From Chitinophaga pinensis (GTDB lineage: Bacteria; Bacteroidota; Bacteroidia; Chitinophagales; CAMDFR01): a stretch of DNA of 64,000 bases. The stretch spans positions 1 through 64,000 of the forward strand of contig CAMART010000011.1 of the NCBI GenBank assembly GCA_945860705.1, in the 5' to 3' direction. The notes beneath the pieces are model-generated. The model searched no databases. It was given only the letters and a program-made list of their open reading frames with translations, and was not told where the DNA came from. Shown here one piece after another: positions 50,180 to 60,375 of this stretch (positions within the stretch are counted from its first letter, which is position 1; the number at the start of each line of letters is the position of its first letter). The translations under genes were made by a program, and so were the position numbers.

Positions 50180-52816
50180 TTACCATGGTAGTTTTATTTT
50201 ATTCTTCAATTGCTGTTGTGCTTTTTTTAATTCTTCTTGTGCACGTTTTTCAGCATCTTGTTTAGCTTTGTCTATTTGTTGTTGGGCTTGTTGTTTAGCT
50301 ATATCTACTTGCTTTTGTGCTTCTTGCTGTGCTTGATTTTTTAGTTTTTCAGCTTCTTGATTTACAGTATTAGTGATAGTTTCTTTAGCTTGTTCTTGAA
50401 TAGTTTTACCAGCGTTTCCAGCACTCATTTTACCGAGAGTCACTGTCGGTTTATCTATGGTTCCACCTACTTTCAGATTAAAGGTAAGCATATCTGGCAC
50501 TAGTCCATTTAAGCCAGGGATAGGTGATTTAGCCAATAAATTATCTACTACACTTCTTGCATTTCCTAGTTTGGCAGTAGGTACTTGTATTGCTACTGTA
50601 TAGTCATTGGTATTATCAAAACCTTGCGAACCACTAAAAGTGATAGCATAGTCTTGAATTTTTAATGTATACGGTTTTTCTATATATACTCTACCATTAT
50701 TAAATTTCAGCTCTGTCCATGCATCTTTTACTTCCATAGGATCAAGTTCTTTCAGTTTTGTAATCTCAAATATTTTTTTGAGTACAGGCATATTTACAAT
50801 TTTTGCTAAATCTATTTTTACAATTGCTTTTCCATTCATAGTTTTATAGTCTGGAGTCATATCGCTATTCAGCTGTGTATTCAAGTTCATATTTGTACTA
50901 AAAATGCCATTTAAGTATTTGGCTACTGGTGCCAATTTTTCCATAGATGGAATAGCTGCAAATGACTTTTGAAAATCTATTTTAGTAATATCGTAACTAA
51001 AATTTACTTTTGGATTATAGGCATCTTTGGTATCGTATGTACCATTTAGTTTTACAGTTCCACCAAGTACTTCTGCATATAGTCCAGATAAATCGAGTGT
51101 TTTATCAGCAAGTTTTACCACACCTGTCAGATTTTTCATTTCTATTTTATCATATTCCATGCTGCCTATTTTTGCATCACATACAAAATTGATATTGGCT
51201 GGAAGTTCTACAGGTTCAGAACTTTTGCTACTTGTAGTGGTATTAGTAGCTGTAGAAGTAGTTCCCATAAACTCATTTAAATTGATATGAGAGGATACAA
51301 AATTTAGATTCCCTTTTATAACATCATCTGCAAAAATATATGGAAGAAAATTACTCAATGATCCATTGGCCTTAAAGTCACTCGTGCCGATATTCCCTGT
51401 AAAATCAGTCATTTCCACTGTCTTTGGATTAAATAGTAGATTAATATTTTGTGCTTTCACGGGCCAGTCTAGTGTAGTAGCTTCATATTTAAAATTTGAG
51501 ATTCGTGCATTTCCCGAAAAGAAAACAGATTGATATTGCTCTTTTTGAATTTGACTCATTTTTGCTTTAGCTGTAATATCTGCTACCATCAAACCTTCCA
51601 ATTTTTTCAATCCTTCTATAGGATAAAACTGGGGTACTTTAGATAAATTTAATTTACCTTTTACTTTTGCATCTACGTATGGATCGCTCATAGGAGTTGC
51701 AATATAAAGTACTGCATCTATTGGTTCATTATCTATAGCTAAGTGTAGTTTGGGTATATTGATAATTGTATTATCCAAACTTCCTCCTTTATTGCTTATA
51801 TCTGCAAGAGCATTGATATTACTCACTGTTGAAGGCAAGTCAGGATATTTAAACATAGCATTATTTATTTTGAAATGCAAATTGAATGCTGGATAAGAAT
51901 TGTCTGTTAGCTTACCTTTTACATTTCCATTCAGTTCAAAATTGCCTGATGTTTTTACTTGATTAAAATCTTTAGCATATATATTAGGTATCAAAGAAAG
52001 TACACTTTTAAAATCTGTATTTTCTGTACTAAACTTCAAATCCATATCTGTAGCAGTTTTCAAGAGTTTTACAAATCCTTCATAATTCACCACCAAGTCA
52101 TTTATTTTTATTTTGTTTTTATCAAATGAATATTTATTTTGGATATTATCTATCTTCACTATTGCATCTGATACTATATGCGCTTTTGATAAATAGGCTA
52201 TATTATCTCCTTTGTAGCTAAGCGATTTAATATCAGTCTTGGTTTCAAAATTAAAAATATCTTGACTAAAATCTCCTTTGCCTAAAAAATCTAGACCATC
52301 AATAATGGCATACATATTTGAACTCATATCACTATAAGCTATTTTTCCATCTTCGATTTTGATTCTATACAATGCTAAATCTAATGGTTGGCTTTCGGTA
52401 GTAGTTTGTTCATTACTTGGTTTTACAATATCCCAGTTGGCTCTACCGTCAGACAAAACAATAGCTTTAATGTGTGGCTCTACCAGAGTAATCCCATATA
52501 CTTTCATCTTCTGTCCACTTTTTATTACGCTCATTATATCGAGAGCAATATTCACATCTTTGATATGTGCGAGTGTATCTCCTTCAAAAGTTTTTACACC
52601 CACAATTTCTAAATCACTAAGTGTTAGTGTGAGTTTTGGAAAACTCTTAAAAATAGAAATTCCTACATCATCATAATTTACTTTTGCATTCAGCTGATTA
52701 TTTATTTGTGTTTTTACAGCCTGAGCTATTTTATCTTTAAATAAAAATGGAAATGCTACAAGTGCTATAATTAAGACTAATAAAAAAATTGCGGTGCCTT
52801 TGAGGATATTTTTCAT
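50180..52816 (-). CDS. AsmA-like outer membrane biogenesis protein
   Basis: N-terminal TM; DVGISIFKSFPKLTLTLSDLEI; AsmA_2-like C-terminus then a KQQAQQQIDKAKQDAEKRAQEE coiled-coil tail. Confidence 0.88.
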   Translation of the reverse strand: MKNILKGTAIFLLVLIIALVAFPFLFKDKIAQAVKTQINNQLNAKVNYDDVGISIFKSFPKLTLTLSDLEIVGVKTFEGDTLAHIKDVNIALDIMSVIKSGQKMKVYGITLVEPHIKAIVLSDGRANWDIVKPSNEQTTTESQPLDLALYRIKIEDGKIAYSDMSSNMYAIIDGLDFLGKGDFSQDIFNFETKTDIKSLSYKGDNIAYLSKAHIVSDAIVKIDNIQNKYSFDKNKIKINDLVVNYEGFVKLLKTATDMDLKFSTENTDFKSVLSLIPNIYAKDFNQVKTSGNFELNGNVKGKLTDNSYPAFNLHFKINNAMFKYPDLPSTVSNINALADISNKGGSLDNTIINIPKLHLAIDNEPIDAVLYIATPMSDPYVDAKVKGKLNLSKVPQFYPIEGLKKLEGLMVADITAKAKMSQIQKEQYQSVFFSGNARISNFKYEATTLDWPVKAQNINLLFNPKTVEMTDFTGNIGTSDFKANGSLSNFLPYIFADDVIKGNLNFVSSHINLNEFMGTTSTATNTTTSSKSSEPVELPANINFVCDAKIGSMEYDKIEMKNLTGVVKLADKTLDLSGLYAEVLGGTVKLNGTYDTKDAYNPKVNFSYDITKIDFQKSFAAIPSMEKLAPVAKYLNGIFSTNMNLNTQLNSDMTPDYKTMNGKAIVKIDLAKIVNMPVLKKIFEITKLKELDPMEVKDAWTELKFNNGRVYIEKPYTLKIQDYAITFSGSQGFDNTNDYTVAIQVPTAKLGNARSVVDNLLAKSPIPGLNGLVPDMLTFNLKVGGTIDKPTVTLGKMSAGNAGKTIQEQAKETITNTVNQEAEKLKNQAQQEAQKQVDIAKQQAQQQIDKAKQDAEKRAQEELKKAQQQLKNKIKLPW

Positions 52817-52953
52817 AAGAAATTTATATTTTTTGTAATATACACAAAATTAATGCCTAAAAGGGTTTATTGATGTGAAAATTTATGTTAAATATAACAA
52901 AAGAAAGAAGTAGATTTCTTATTTTTGCATACAAATAAAATATACAACAGATA

Positions 52954-53661
52954 ATGGGAAGAGCATTTGAATATAGAAAAGCCTCGAAGATGGCTCGTTG
53001 GGACAAAATGGCTAAAGCATTTACAAGAGTTGGAAGAGAAATAGCTATAGCTGTGAAAGCTGGTGGACCTTTGGCAGAAACTAATCCATCTCTTAGAAGA
53101 GCTATACAGAATGCAAAAGGGGTAAATATGCCGAAAGACCGTGTAGAGGCAGCTATTAAAAAAGCAAGTAGCAAAGACAGCGAAAACTTTGATGAAGTAG
53201 CATACGAAGGATATGGACCTCATGGTATAGCTATAGTAGTAGAAACTGCAACTAATAATACCACACGAACAGTTGCAAATCTTAGAAATATATTTTTAAA
53301 AAATGATGGAACACTTGGCAATAGTGGCTCGGTGAGTTTTATGTTTGAAAGAAAAGGAGTTTTCAAATTTCCTCTAGGAGAAAGAGACCCTGAAGAATTG
53401 GAATTTCAGCTTATAGATATAGGACTAGACTCAATAGAAGTAGAAGATGGCAATGTCACAGCTTATAGCAAATTTGAGGATTTTGGTGCATTCTCAAAAG
53501 GACTAGACGAACTAGGTATTGAAGCTACTAGCCAAGAATTACAAAGATTACCTAATGCTACCAAAGAACTTAATGAAGAACAAACTGATGAAATACTAGA
53601 ATTGATAGACAAACTAGAGCAAGATGATGATGTACAAAATGTATATCATACATTGGCTTAA
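52954..53661 (+). CDS. YebC/PmpR family regulator/translation factor
   Basis: MGRAFEYRKASKMARWDKMAKAFTRVGREI, YEGYGPHGIAIVVE. Confidence 0.95.
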   Translation: MGRAFEYRKASKMARWDKMAKAFTRVGREIAIAVKAGGPLAETNPSLRRAIQNAKGVNMPKDRVEAAIKKASSKDSENFDEVAYEGYGPHGIAIVVETATNNTTRTVANLRNIFLKNDGTLGNSGSVSFMFERKGVFKFPLGERDPEELEFQLIDIGLDSIEVEDGNVTAYSKFEDFGAFSKGLDELGIEATSQELQRLPNATKELNEEQTDEILELIDKLEQDDDVQNVYHTLA

Positions 53662-53694
53662 AATTATATAATTTTAGTTTTAAATATTTATGAA

Positions 53695-53725
53695 TGCAGT
53701 GAATTTTTTACTGCATTTTTACTTT
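53695..53725 (+). terminator. hairpin after the YebC gene
   Basis: atgcagt-gaatttttt-actgcatttttac. Confidence 0.65.
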
Positions 53726-53753
53726 AAAAAATAAACAATCTAGATAAAAAGAA

Positions 53754-56282
53754 TTGAACTATACAATAAAAAAAATAAAAGAAATCATACAAGCAGATGC
53801 TGTAGCTATGCCTGATGAAGATTGCACTATCAAACATTTATTGATAGATAGTAGAAAAATTTTATTTCCAAAAGAAAGTGTGTTTTTTGCACTTCCAGGC
53901 TCTAGGCTAGATGGACATTCATTTATGGATGATGCCTATAAAAAAGGAGTACGCAATTTTATTGTATCAAAAAACATAGATTTTACAGATTACAAACGTG
54001 CCAATATATTGTGGGTAGAAAACACCAATAAAGCACTCCAAAAATTAGCCACTTTTCATAGAAAACAATTTCAATTTCCTATCATAGGTATAACAGGTAG
54101 CAATGGTAAAACTATAGTAAAAGAATGGCTCTATCAACTGCTACAAGAAGACTACAACATAGTGCGAAGTCCGAAAAGTTACAACTCTCAAATAGGTGTA
54201 CCATTGAGTATCTGGCAAATAGAATCAGACCATAATCTAGGTATTTTTGAAGCTGGTATCAGTGAGTCTGGCGAAATGGAAAAACTAGAAATGATGATAA
54301 AACCAAATATTGGAATCTTTACTAGTATAGGTGATGCACACAACGAAGGTTTTCTGAATATACAACATAAAATACGTGAAAAACTACGATTGTTTATCAA
54401 TAGCGAAATCATTATTTATTGTAAAGACTATCCAGATTTAAACCAGGCTGTAGCCAGCGTAGCTTCGCAACTCAATAGAGGTAATGGCGAAACAGAAACT
54501 CAAAAATTTAGAACCTTTACATGGAGTATCAGTACCGACGCAGATATACGAGTAGTGAAATACGAAAAAGATGAACGCAATACTACCATAGAAATAGACT
54601 ATAAAGACGAATCATATCGATATAAAATTCCATTTAATGATAAAGCCTCTGTAGAAAATTCTATTCATTGTATAGCTACAATGATTTATTTAAAAATTGA
54701 GCCTAAAAAAATTCAACAAAAAATTTTAGAGCTCACCGGTATTTCTATGCGACTTGAACTGAAAAACGGAATTAATAACTGCACTATTATCAATGATAGT
54801 TATAATTCTGATATCAATTCATTGAAAATAGCTATTGATTTTTTGATGCAACAAGGCAATAGAAAAAGAAAAACATTGATACTCTCTGATATACTTCAAA
54901 GTGGCAAGAATGAAATAGATTTATATAATGAAATAGCATCTATCATAGAACATAAAAAAATAAATAGAGTACTTGCAGTAGGCACCGCACTTAAAAGACA
55001 ACAAAAAAAACTAGAAGATATTGAAAATTTGGAAGTAGAATTTTTTGCATCTACTCAAGAGCTGATGAACGAAATAGAGCTGGAAACATTTAGAGACGAA
55101 GATATACTCATCAAAGGTGCTCGCCAATTTAAATTTGAACGTATCGGTAGAATGCTCGAACAGAAAGCACACGACACAGTGCTGGAAGTAAACTTAGCGG
55201 CAATAAAAAACAATCTAAAGAAATTTCAATCCTACCTGAAACCTGAAACAAAAATGATGGTAATGGTAAAAGCTTTTGCTTATGGTACTGGCTCATTTGA
55301 GATAGCAAACCTACTTCAGTTTAATAAAGTAGATTATCTGGGAGTAGCCTATACCGATGAAGGAGTAGAACTCCGCAAGGCTGGTATTACATTGCCCATC
55401 ATGGTAATGAATGCAGACAAAGTAAATTTTGAAAATATTATTAATTATGATTTAGAACCTGAAATATATAGCATCCATCAGCTTAAAGAATTTTTAAAAG
55501 TACAACGAAATCTAAACCTAGAAGGCAAGCCTGATTTGTATCCTATTCATATAGAATTAGAAACTGGAATGAATCGTTTGGGTTTTGATGAAGCAGATTT
55601 AAAAGCTCTTATCACAACTATCAAAGAAAGCGAACAAGTGAAAATAGTAAGTGTATTTTCGCATCTTGTAGCTAGTGAAGATGCTACTCTCAACGATTTC
55701 ACACAATCACAGATAGAAAAATTTGAGCGTATGTGTAGAATTATTTCAGAACAAATCAATTACCCATTTTTAAAACATATATTAAATAGTGCTGGAATCA
55801 TACATCATCCTCAAGCACATTTTGATATGGTGCGACTTGGATTGGGCATCTATGGTGTAGATGGAAGCAATACGATACAGAATGATTTAGAATCTGTAGG
55901 TACGCTGAAAACTACCATATCGCAAATAAAGAAAATAAACAAAGGCGATACCATCGGCTACGGACGAGTAGGCAAAGCAGACACCGACAAAACGATAGCC
56001 ACAGTGAGTATAGGATATGCAGATGGATACGATAGAAGATTTAGCAATGGCAGAGGAGTGATGAAAATAAATGGCAAACTAGCAAAGGTGATTGGCAATG
56101 TGTGTATGGATATGACTATGCTAGACATTACAGATATAGAGGACGTAAAAGAAGGCGATACAGCTATAATTTTTGATAAAGAAAAGCCTATACAAGAAGT
56201 ATGTAAATCTATAGATAAAATACCCTACGAAATGCTCACAAGTATTTCACCCAGAGTAAAAAGAATTTATTTTGATGAATAA
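53754..56282 (+). CDS. bifunctional UDP-MurNAc-tripeptide:D-Ala-D-Ala ligase/alanine racemase
   Basis: MurF half GITGSNGKTIVKEW; Alr half MVMVKAFAYGTGS, ELETGMNRLGF; TTG start. Confidence 0.95.
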   Translation: MNYTIKKIKEIIQADAVAMPDEDCTIKHLLIDSRKILFPKESVFFALPGSRLDGHSFMDDAYKKGVRNFIVSKNIDFTDYKRANILWVENTNKALQKLATFHRKQFQFPIIGITGSNGKTIVKEWLYQLLQEDYNIVRSPKSYNSQIGVPLSIWQIESDHNLGIFEAGISESGEMEKLEMMIKPNIGIFTSIGDAHNEGFLNIQHKIREKLRLFINSEIIIYCKDYPDLNQAVASVASQLNRGNGETETQKFRTFTWSISTDADIRVVKYEKDERNTTIEIDYKDESYRYKIPFNDKASVENSIHCIATMIYLKIEPKKIQQKILELTGISMRLELKNGINNCTIINDSYNSDINSLKIAIDFLMQQGNRKRKTLILSDILQSGKNEIDLYNEIASIIEHKKINRVLAVGTALKRQQKKLEDIENLEVEFFASTQELMNEIELETFRDEDILIKGARQFKFERIGRMLEQKAHDTVLEVNLAAIKNNLKKFQSYLKPETKMMVMVKAFAYGTGSFEIANLLQFNKVDYLGVAYTDEGVELRKAGITLPIMVMNADKVNFENIINYDLEPEIYSIHQLKEFLKVQRNLNLEGKPDLYPIHIELETGMNRLGFDEADLKALITTIKESEQVKIVSVFSHLVASEDATLNDFTQSQIEKFERMCRIISEQINYPFLKHILNSAGIIHHPQAHFDMVRLGLGIYGVDGSNTIQNDLESVGTLKTTISQIKKINKGDTIGYGRVGKADTDKTIATVSIGYADGYDRRFSNGRGVMKINGKLAKVIGNVCMDMTMLDITDIEDVKEGDTAIIFDKEKPIQEVCKSIDKIPYEMLTSISPRVKRIYFDE

Positions 56283-56462
56283 AAAAAATAATTAGCAAAT
56301 TAATCAATTAGCAGATTAGCAAATTATAAAAAAAAATTAAAATCAAATTTTGAATATTTATAATAAGCAAAAAACAAATTATATTTTGATTCTTAATTCT
56401 TGGCTCTTGATTCTTGGTTCTTAATACTTAATTCTTGATACTTAAATCTTAATACTTAAAAA

Positions 56463-56960
56463 ATGAATAAAATAAAAGAAATAATAGAAGACACTACAGG
56501 TAGAGTAAAAGAAACATTTTTTACTGTGAAGGTAGGTTATGACAATATGAAAGAGCACTTTGAAGAAGGCAGTGAAAGTATGCTATCTTCCCTCAAAAAA
56601 TTGACCGATATTTCTACACTTTCGAAAGATAAGTTAGCTGAATTTACAAATAAAATAATTGGCTTGAGTCCATTGCTAGAATCTATAGGATTTAGCATGA
56701 ATGGCATTAGTGTGGGAGTGACTTTGCCACCCAAAATCTCTATATCACTTTCTAAAGTAAGTGATGTTGATGATTTAGAAATCAATAAAATACTCGAAGA
56801 GAATAAAGGCAATGAAGTACTCACTTTGATTATTAAAACTTTGATATCCATCAACAATTTCGAAGAAAAACTCACCCTAGCTAACTATGAACTAGCTGGT
56901 ATAGATATAGACATCAGTATTCCTCCAGGGGTGAGTTTGAAGTTGAAGAAGAAGGAGTAG
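56463..56960 (+). CDS. protein of unknown function
   Basis: intact ORF, no recognised motif. Confidence 0.6.
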   Translation: MNKIKEIIEDTTGRVKETFFTVKVGYDNMKEHFEEGSESMLSSLKKLTDISTLSKDKLAEFTNKIIGLSPLLESIGFSMNGISVGVTLPPKISISLSKVSDVDDLEINKILEENKGNEVLTLIIKTLISINNFEEKLTLANYELAGIDIDISIPPGVSLKLKKKE

Positions 56961-57066
56961 AAATTATTTTATGTACCATCATTTAAGTCTTCTTAAAGTT
57001 GAAGTCAGGCTTTTTTATATCTCGGTATATAATATCAGGTTTTCATCAATACCTATTTTTATTTTG

Positions 57067-57162
57067 TCAATTTTCGTCACTTTAGTGACGCAATTATATT
57101 GATTTCCGTCAGTGTACTGACGGTATTTTATTGAATTCCGTCAATTAGTTGACGGAATTCAA
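57067..57162. repeat. three gapless 32-bp tandem units, each a CGTCA..TGACG palindrome
   Basis: palindrome centres at 57082.5, 57114.5 and 57146.5. Confidence 0.9.
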
Positions 57163-57298
57163 TATTTTTTTTATTTCTGCACCATCATATATTGTCATGA
57201 AAGACATTGATAGAATATATAATACACTCACCACAAACGCTCATCAATCAAGAAAATTATTTGGATTATATTCTATAACAAAGATGTTACAATAAAAA

Positions 57299-57328
57299 AA
57301 GCTTTGACTCCTCGCGGAGCCAAAGCTT
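57299..57328. terminator. terminator hairpin, probably for icd
   Basis: aagctttgactcctcgcggagccaaagctt between A and T runs. Confidence 0.8.
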
Positions 57329-57416
57329 AATTTTTTATAGATTAAATTGTCCAGTATCTTATATCTTAATACTAATATCTTGATACTTAAATCTTGATAC
57401 TTGATACTAAAAAAGA

Positions 57417-58679
57417 CTACATATTCTTAATAATCTCTTGTCCAAACTCAGAACATTTCAATTCGGTAGCACCTGACATTGTACGAGCAAAATCATAAGT
57501 TACTCTTTTGTTAGTGATAGAAGCTTCTAGACCTTTTAAAATTAAATCAGCTGCTTCTTTCCATCCCATATATTCAAACATCATTACACCTGACAAAATC
57601 ACTGAACTAGGATTTACTTTATCTTGACCAGCATATTTTGGAGCTGTACCATGAGTAGCTTCAAATATTGCATGACCCGTGATATAGTTGATATTTGCAC
57701 CTGGAGCAATACCGATACCTCCAACCTCTGCAGCCAAAGCATCAGAAATATAATCTCCATTTAAGTTCAATGTAGCAACTAAATCATACTCCGATGGACG
57801 TAATAAAATTTGTTGTAAGAAGTTATCTGCAATAGCATCTTTTACAAGTATTTTACCACTAGCAAGTGCAGCAGATTGCTCATCATTAGCAGCTTTTTCA
57901 CCACTTGCAGCTTTAGTTTTTTCCCACTGATTCCAAGTATAAAATTTATCGCCAAATTCTCTTTCTGCTAACTCATAACCCCATTGTTTGAACTGACCTT
58001 CAGTAAATTTCATGATATTTCCTTTATGAACTAAGGTTACACTTTTTCTATTGTTTTTAATACAATATTCTAATGCACTTCTTACCAATCTTTCAGTACC
58101 TTCTTTAGATACTGGTTTTACACCTAAAGATGAAGTCTCTGGGAAACGAATATTTTTTACACCCATTTCATTGATTAAGAAATCTCTTAATTTTTTTACT
58201 TCTGGTGAACCTGCCATGAACTCAATACCAGCATAGATATCTTCTGTATTCTCTCTGAAAATAACCATATCCACATCTTGTGGTCTTACCACTGGTGAAG
58301 GTACTCCTGTAAAGTATTTTACAGGACGAACACAAGCATAAAGATCTAATTGCTGACGAAGTGCTACATTCAACGAACGAATACCGCCTCCAACTGGAGT
58401 TGTTAATGGTCCTTTGATAGCAAAAAGATATTCATTGATGGTATCTAAAGTTTCTTGAGGTAACCAATTTCCTGTTTTGTTAAAAGCCTTTTCACCAGCT
58501 AAAACTTCTGTCCACTCGATTTTACGAGCACCACCATAAGCTTTTTCTACAGCTGCATCAAATACTGCCTGAGATGCTGGCCAGATATCTACCCCTATTC
58601 CATCACCTTCTATAAAAGGGATTACAGGATGATTTGGTACTGTAAGTACGCCATTTTCAATTCTTATTTTTTCTCCCAT
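57417..58679 (-). CDS. icd: NADP-dependent isocitrate dehydrogenase
   Basis: [40 protein letters not shown]. Confidence 0.97.
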   Translation of the reverse strand: MGEKIRIENGVLTVPNHPVIPFIEGDGIGVDIWPASQAVFDAAVEKAYGGARKIEWTEVLAGEKAFNKTGNWLPQETLDTINEYLFAIKGPLTTPVGGGIRSLNVALRQQLDLYACVRPVKYFTGVPSPVVRPQDVDMVIFRENTEDIYAGIEFMAGSPEVKKLRDFLINEMGVKNIRFPETSSLGVKPVSKEGTERLVRSALEYCIKNNRKSVTLVHKGNIMKFTEGQFKQWGYELAEREFGDKFYTWNQWEKTKAASGEKAANDEQSAALASGKILVKDAIADNFLQQILLRPSEYDLVATLNLNGDYISDALAAEVGGIGIAPGANINYITGHAIFEATHGTAPKYAGQDKVNPSSVILSGVMMFEYMGWKEAADLILKGLEASITNKRVTYDFARTMSGATELKCSEFGQEIIKNM

Positions 58680-58764
58680 TGTTAATATATTTTTTGTTTA
58701 AATTTTCGATGTGCAAAAGTATAGATTTTTTTGATGAATTTTACCCTTAAAACAATATATAATT

Positions 58765-59307
58765 ATGATTATCAGTTCAACTAATATTTCCATACGAGAT
58801 TGGAAACAAAATGACATAGAAAAAATTAGTCACTGGTATACAGGACAACATGCTTGGATGAAACTCGATGCCCCTTATTTTGCAAAACCTAATGATGAGG
58901 CATTACAAAAAAGAATAGAATATTATCAAACTCTGACTGATGATGATAAACTAACGCACCCTAGGAAAAATTTAGTTATTGCATTAAATGATGAATTGAT
59001 AGGCAATATAAACTGGTACTTTACTAGCAAAGAAACCAATTGGGTAAGCTTAGGAATCTCTATTTTCGACCCTGTTCATTGGCAGAAAGGATATGGAACG
59101 GAAGCATTATATTTATGGACAGATTATCTATTTGAACATATGCCACAAATAGCTAGGCTCGACTTGTATACATGGAGTGGAAATATAGGCATGCAAAAAA
59201 CCGCTTTGAAACTCGGATATAAAGAAGAAGCGCGTTTTAGAAATGCTCGAATAGTGGAGGATATTTATTATGATTCGCTAGGATTCGGAATATTAAGAAA
59301 AGAATAG
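58765..59307 (+). CDS. GNAT family N-acetyltransferase
   Basis: HWQKGYGTEALYLWTDYLF. Confidence 0.88.
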   Translation: MIISSTNISIRDWKQNDIEKISHWYTGQHAWMKLDAPYFAKPNDEALQKRIEYYQTLTDDDKLTHPRKNLVIALNDELIGNINWYFTSKETNWVSLGISIFDPVHWQKGYGTEALYLWTDYLFEHMPQIARLDLYTWSGNIGMQKTALKLGYKEEARFRNARIVEDIYYDSLGFGILRKE

Positions 59308-59323
59308 GAAGCTCTGAGAGAAT

Positions 59324-59662
59324 CTATGCAAAAGAAGTACCACAGCCACAAGTCTTTGTAGCATTTGGATTATTATAGATAAAACCTCTATTGTTTAGCC
59401 CATCTTGATAATCTATCTCTATCCCTTCCAGATAAAGCGAATGAGCAATATTCATCACTACTTTCACTCCATCTATATCAAACTCATCATCACCTTCTTG
59501 TTTGCTATCAAAATCTAATATATAAGAAAATCCAGCACAACCTCCTCCTTTTACTCCTATTCTTAAAAAAGATTTTGAAGTATTAGAATTGGCTTGTGAG
59601 AGTCTTTTTATCTCGTCTATTGCTCCTTTAGTAAGACTTACAGGTATTTTTAGTGTATTCAT
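59324..59662 (-). CDS. HesB/IscA-type iron-sulfur assembly protein
   Basis: GVKGGGCAGFSY, CGCGTSF. Confidence 0.95.
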   Translation of the reverse strand: MNTLKIPVSLTKGAIDEIKRLSQANSNTSKSFLRIGVKGGGCAGFSYILDFDSKQEGDDEFDIDGVKVVMNIAHSLYLEGIEIDYQDGLNNRGFIYNNPNATKTCGCGTSFA

Positions 59663-59762
59663 TTTTATAGTATCTACAAATTTATAAACTATTTATGTAT
59701 ATATAAAGTTCCATAATAAAATATATTGCACTTATTTTGCGTTTGATATAATAAACTATAAA

Positions 59763-60290
59763 ATGGGCACAGAAATTTTAGAAATAGCAAAATACGTATT
59801 ACCATCTTTGATATCACTAACAGCAGCTATTTTGATAGTACGTATGTTTATGAAGCGGGATGAAGATTACAAAAAATTTGAAATAGCTGTAAAAAATAAA
59901 AATACTACACTACCTCTTAGACTTCAATCATATGAAAGATTGACTTTGCTACTAGAAAGACTAGAACCTAGTAGTTTAATAACACGACTTGTTCCTAATG
60001 ATCTTACATCCAAAGATTATCAACTAATACTAATATCAAATATAAAAGCCGAATTTGAACATAATCTTTCTCAACAAATTTATGTATCATCCAATGTTTG
60101 GAATTCTGTAGTTCTTGTAAAAAACGACTTGATAAAAACCGTAATCATGAAAGGTGCAGAACTAGGACCAGACGCATCTGGATTGCAACTCAGCAGAGCT
60201 ATACTCACTCACTATCATGAACTTGAAACAGCTAGCCCAAATGGTGCAGCATTAGATATGATAAGTATGGAAGTGAAATCTTTATTTTAA
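59763..60290 (+). CDS. DUF7935-like membrane-anchored protein
   Basis: N-terminal TM; RLQSYERLTLLLERLEPSSLI. Confidence 0.65.
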   Translation: MGTEILEIAKYVLPSLISLTAAILIVRMFMKRDEDYKKFEIAVKNKNTTLPLRLQSYERLTLLLERLEPSSLITRLVPNDLTSKDYQLILISNIKAEFEHNLSQQIYVSSNVWNSVVLVKNDLIKTVIMKGAELGPDASGLQLSRAILTHYHELETASPNGAALDMISMEVKSLF

Positions 60291-60346
60291 GATTGTTCCA
60301 TTTTTTAGAGTAATTCAAAATCTATTTTTCAAGCATGAATAATTCT

Positions 60347-60354
60347 TACCTTTG
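60347..60354 (+). promoter_or_regulatory. Bacteroidota -7 motif TAccTTTG upstream of mutase
   Basis: TACCTTTG 22 nt before the ATG at 60376. Confidence 0.55.
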
Positions 60355-60375
60355 TAGGACTAAGAATTATTAGAT

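Noticed and set aside
57067-57162. CRISPR array
   Set aside because: Only three units, each internally palindromic, with no repeat/spacer alternation and no cas genes nearby.
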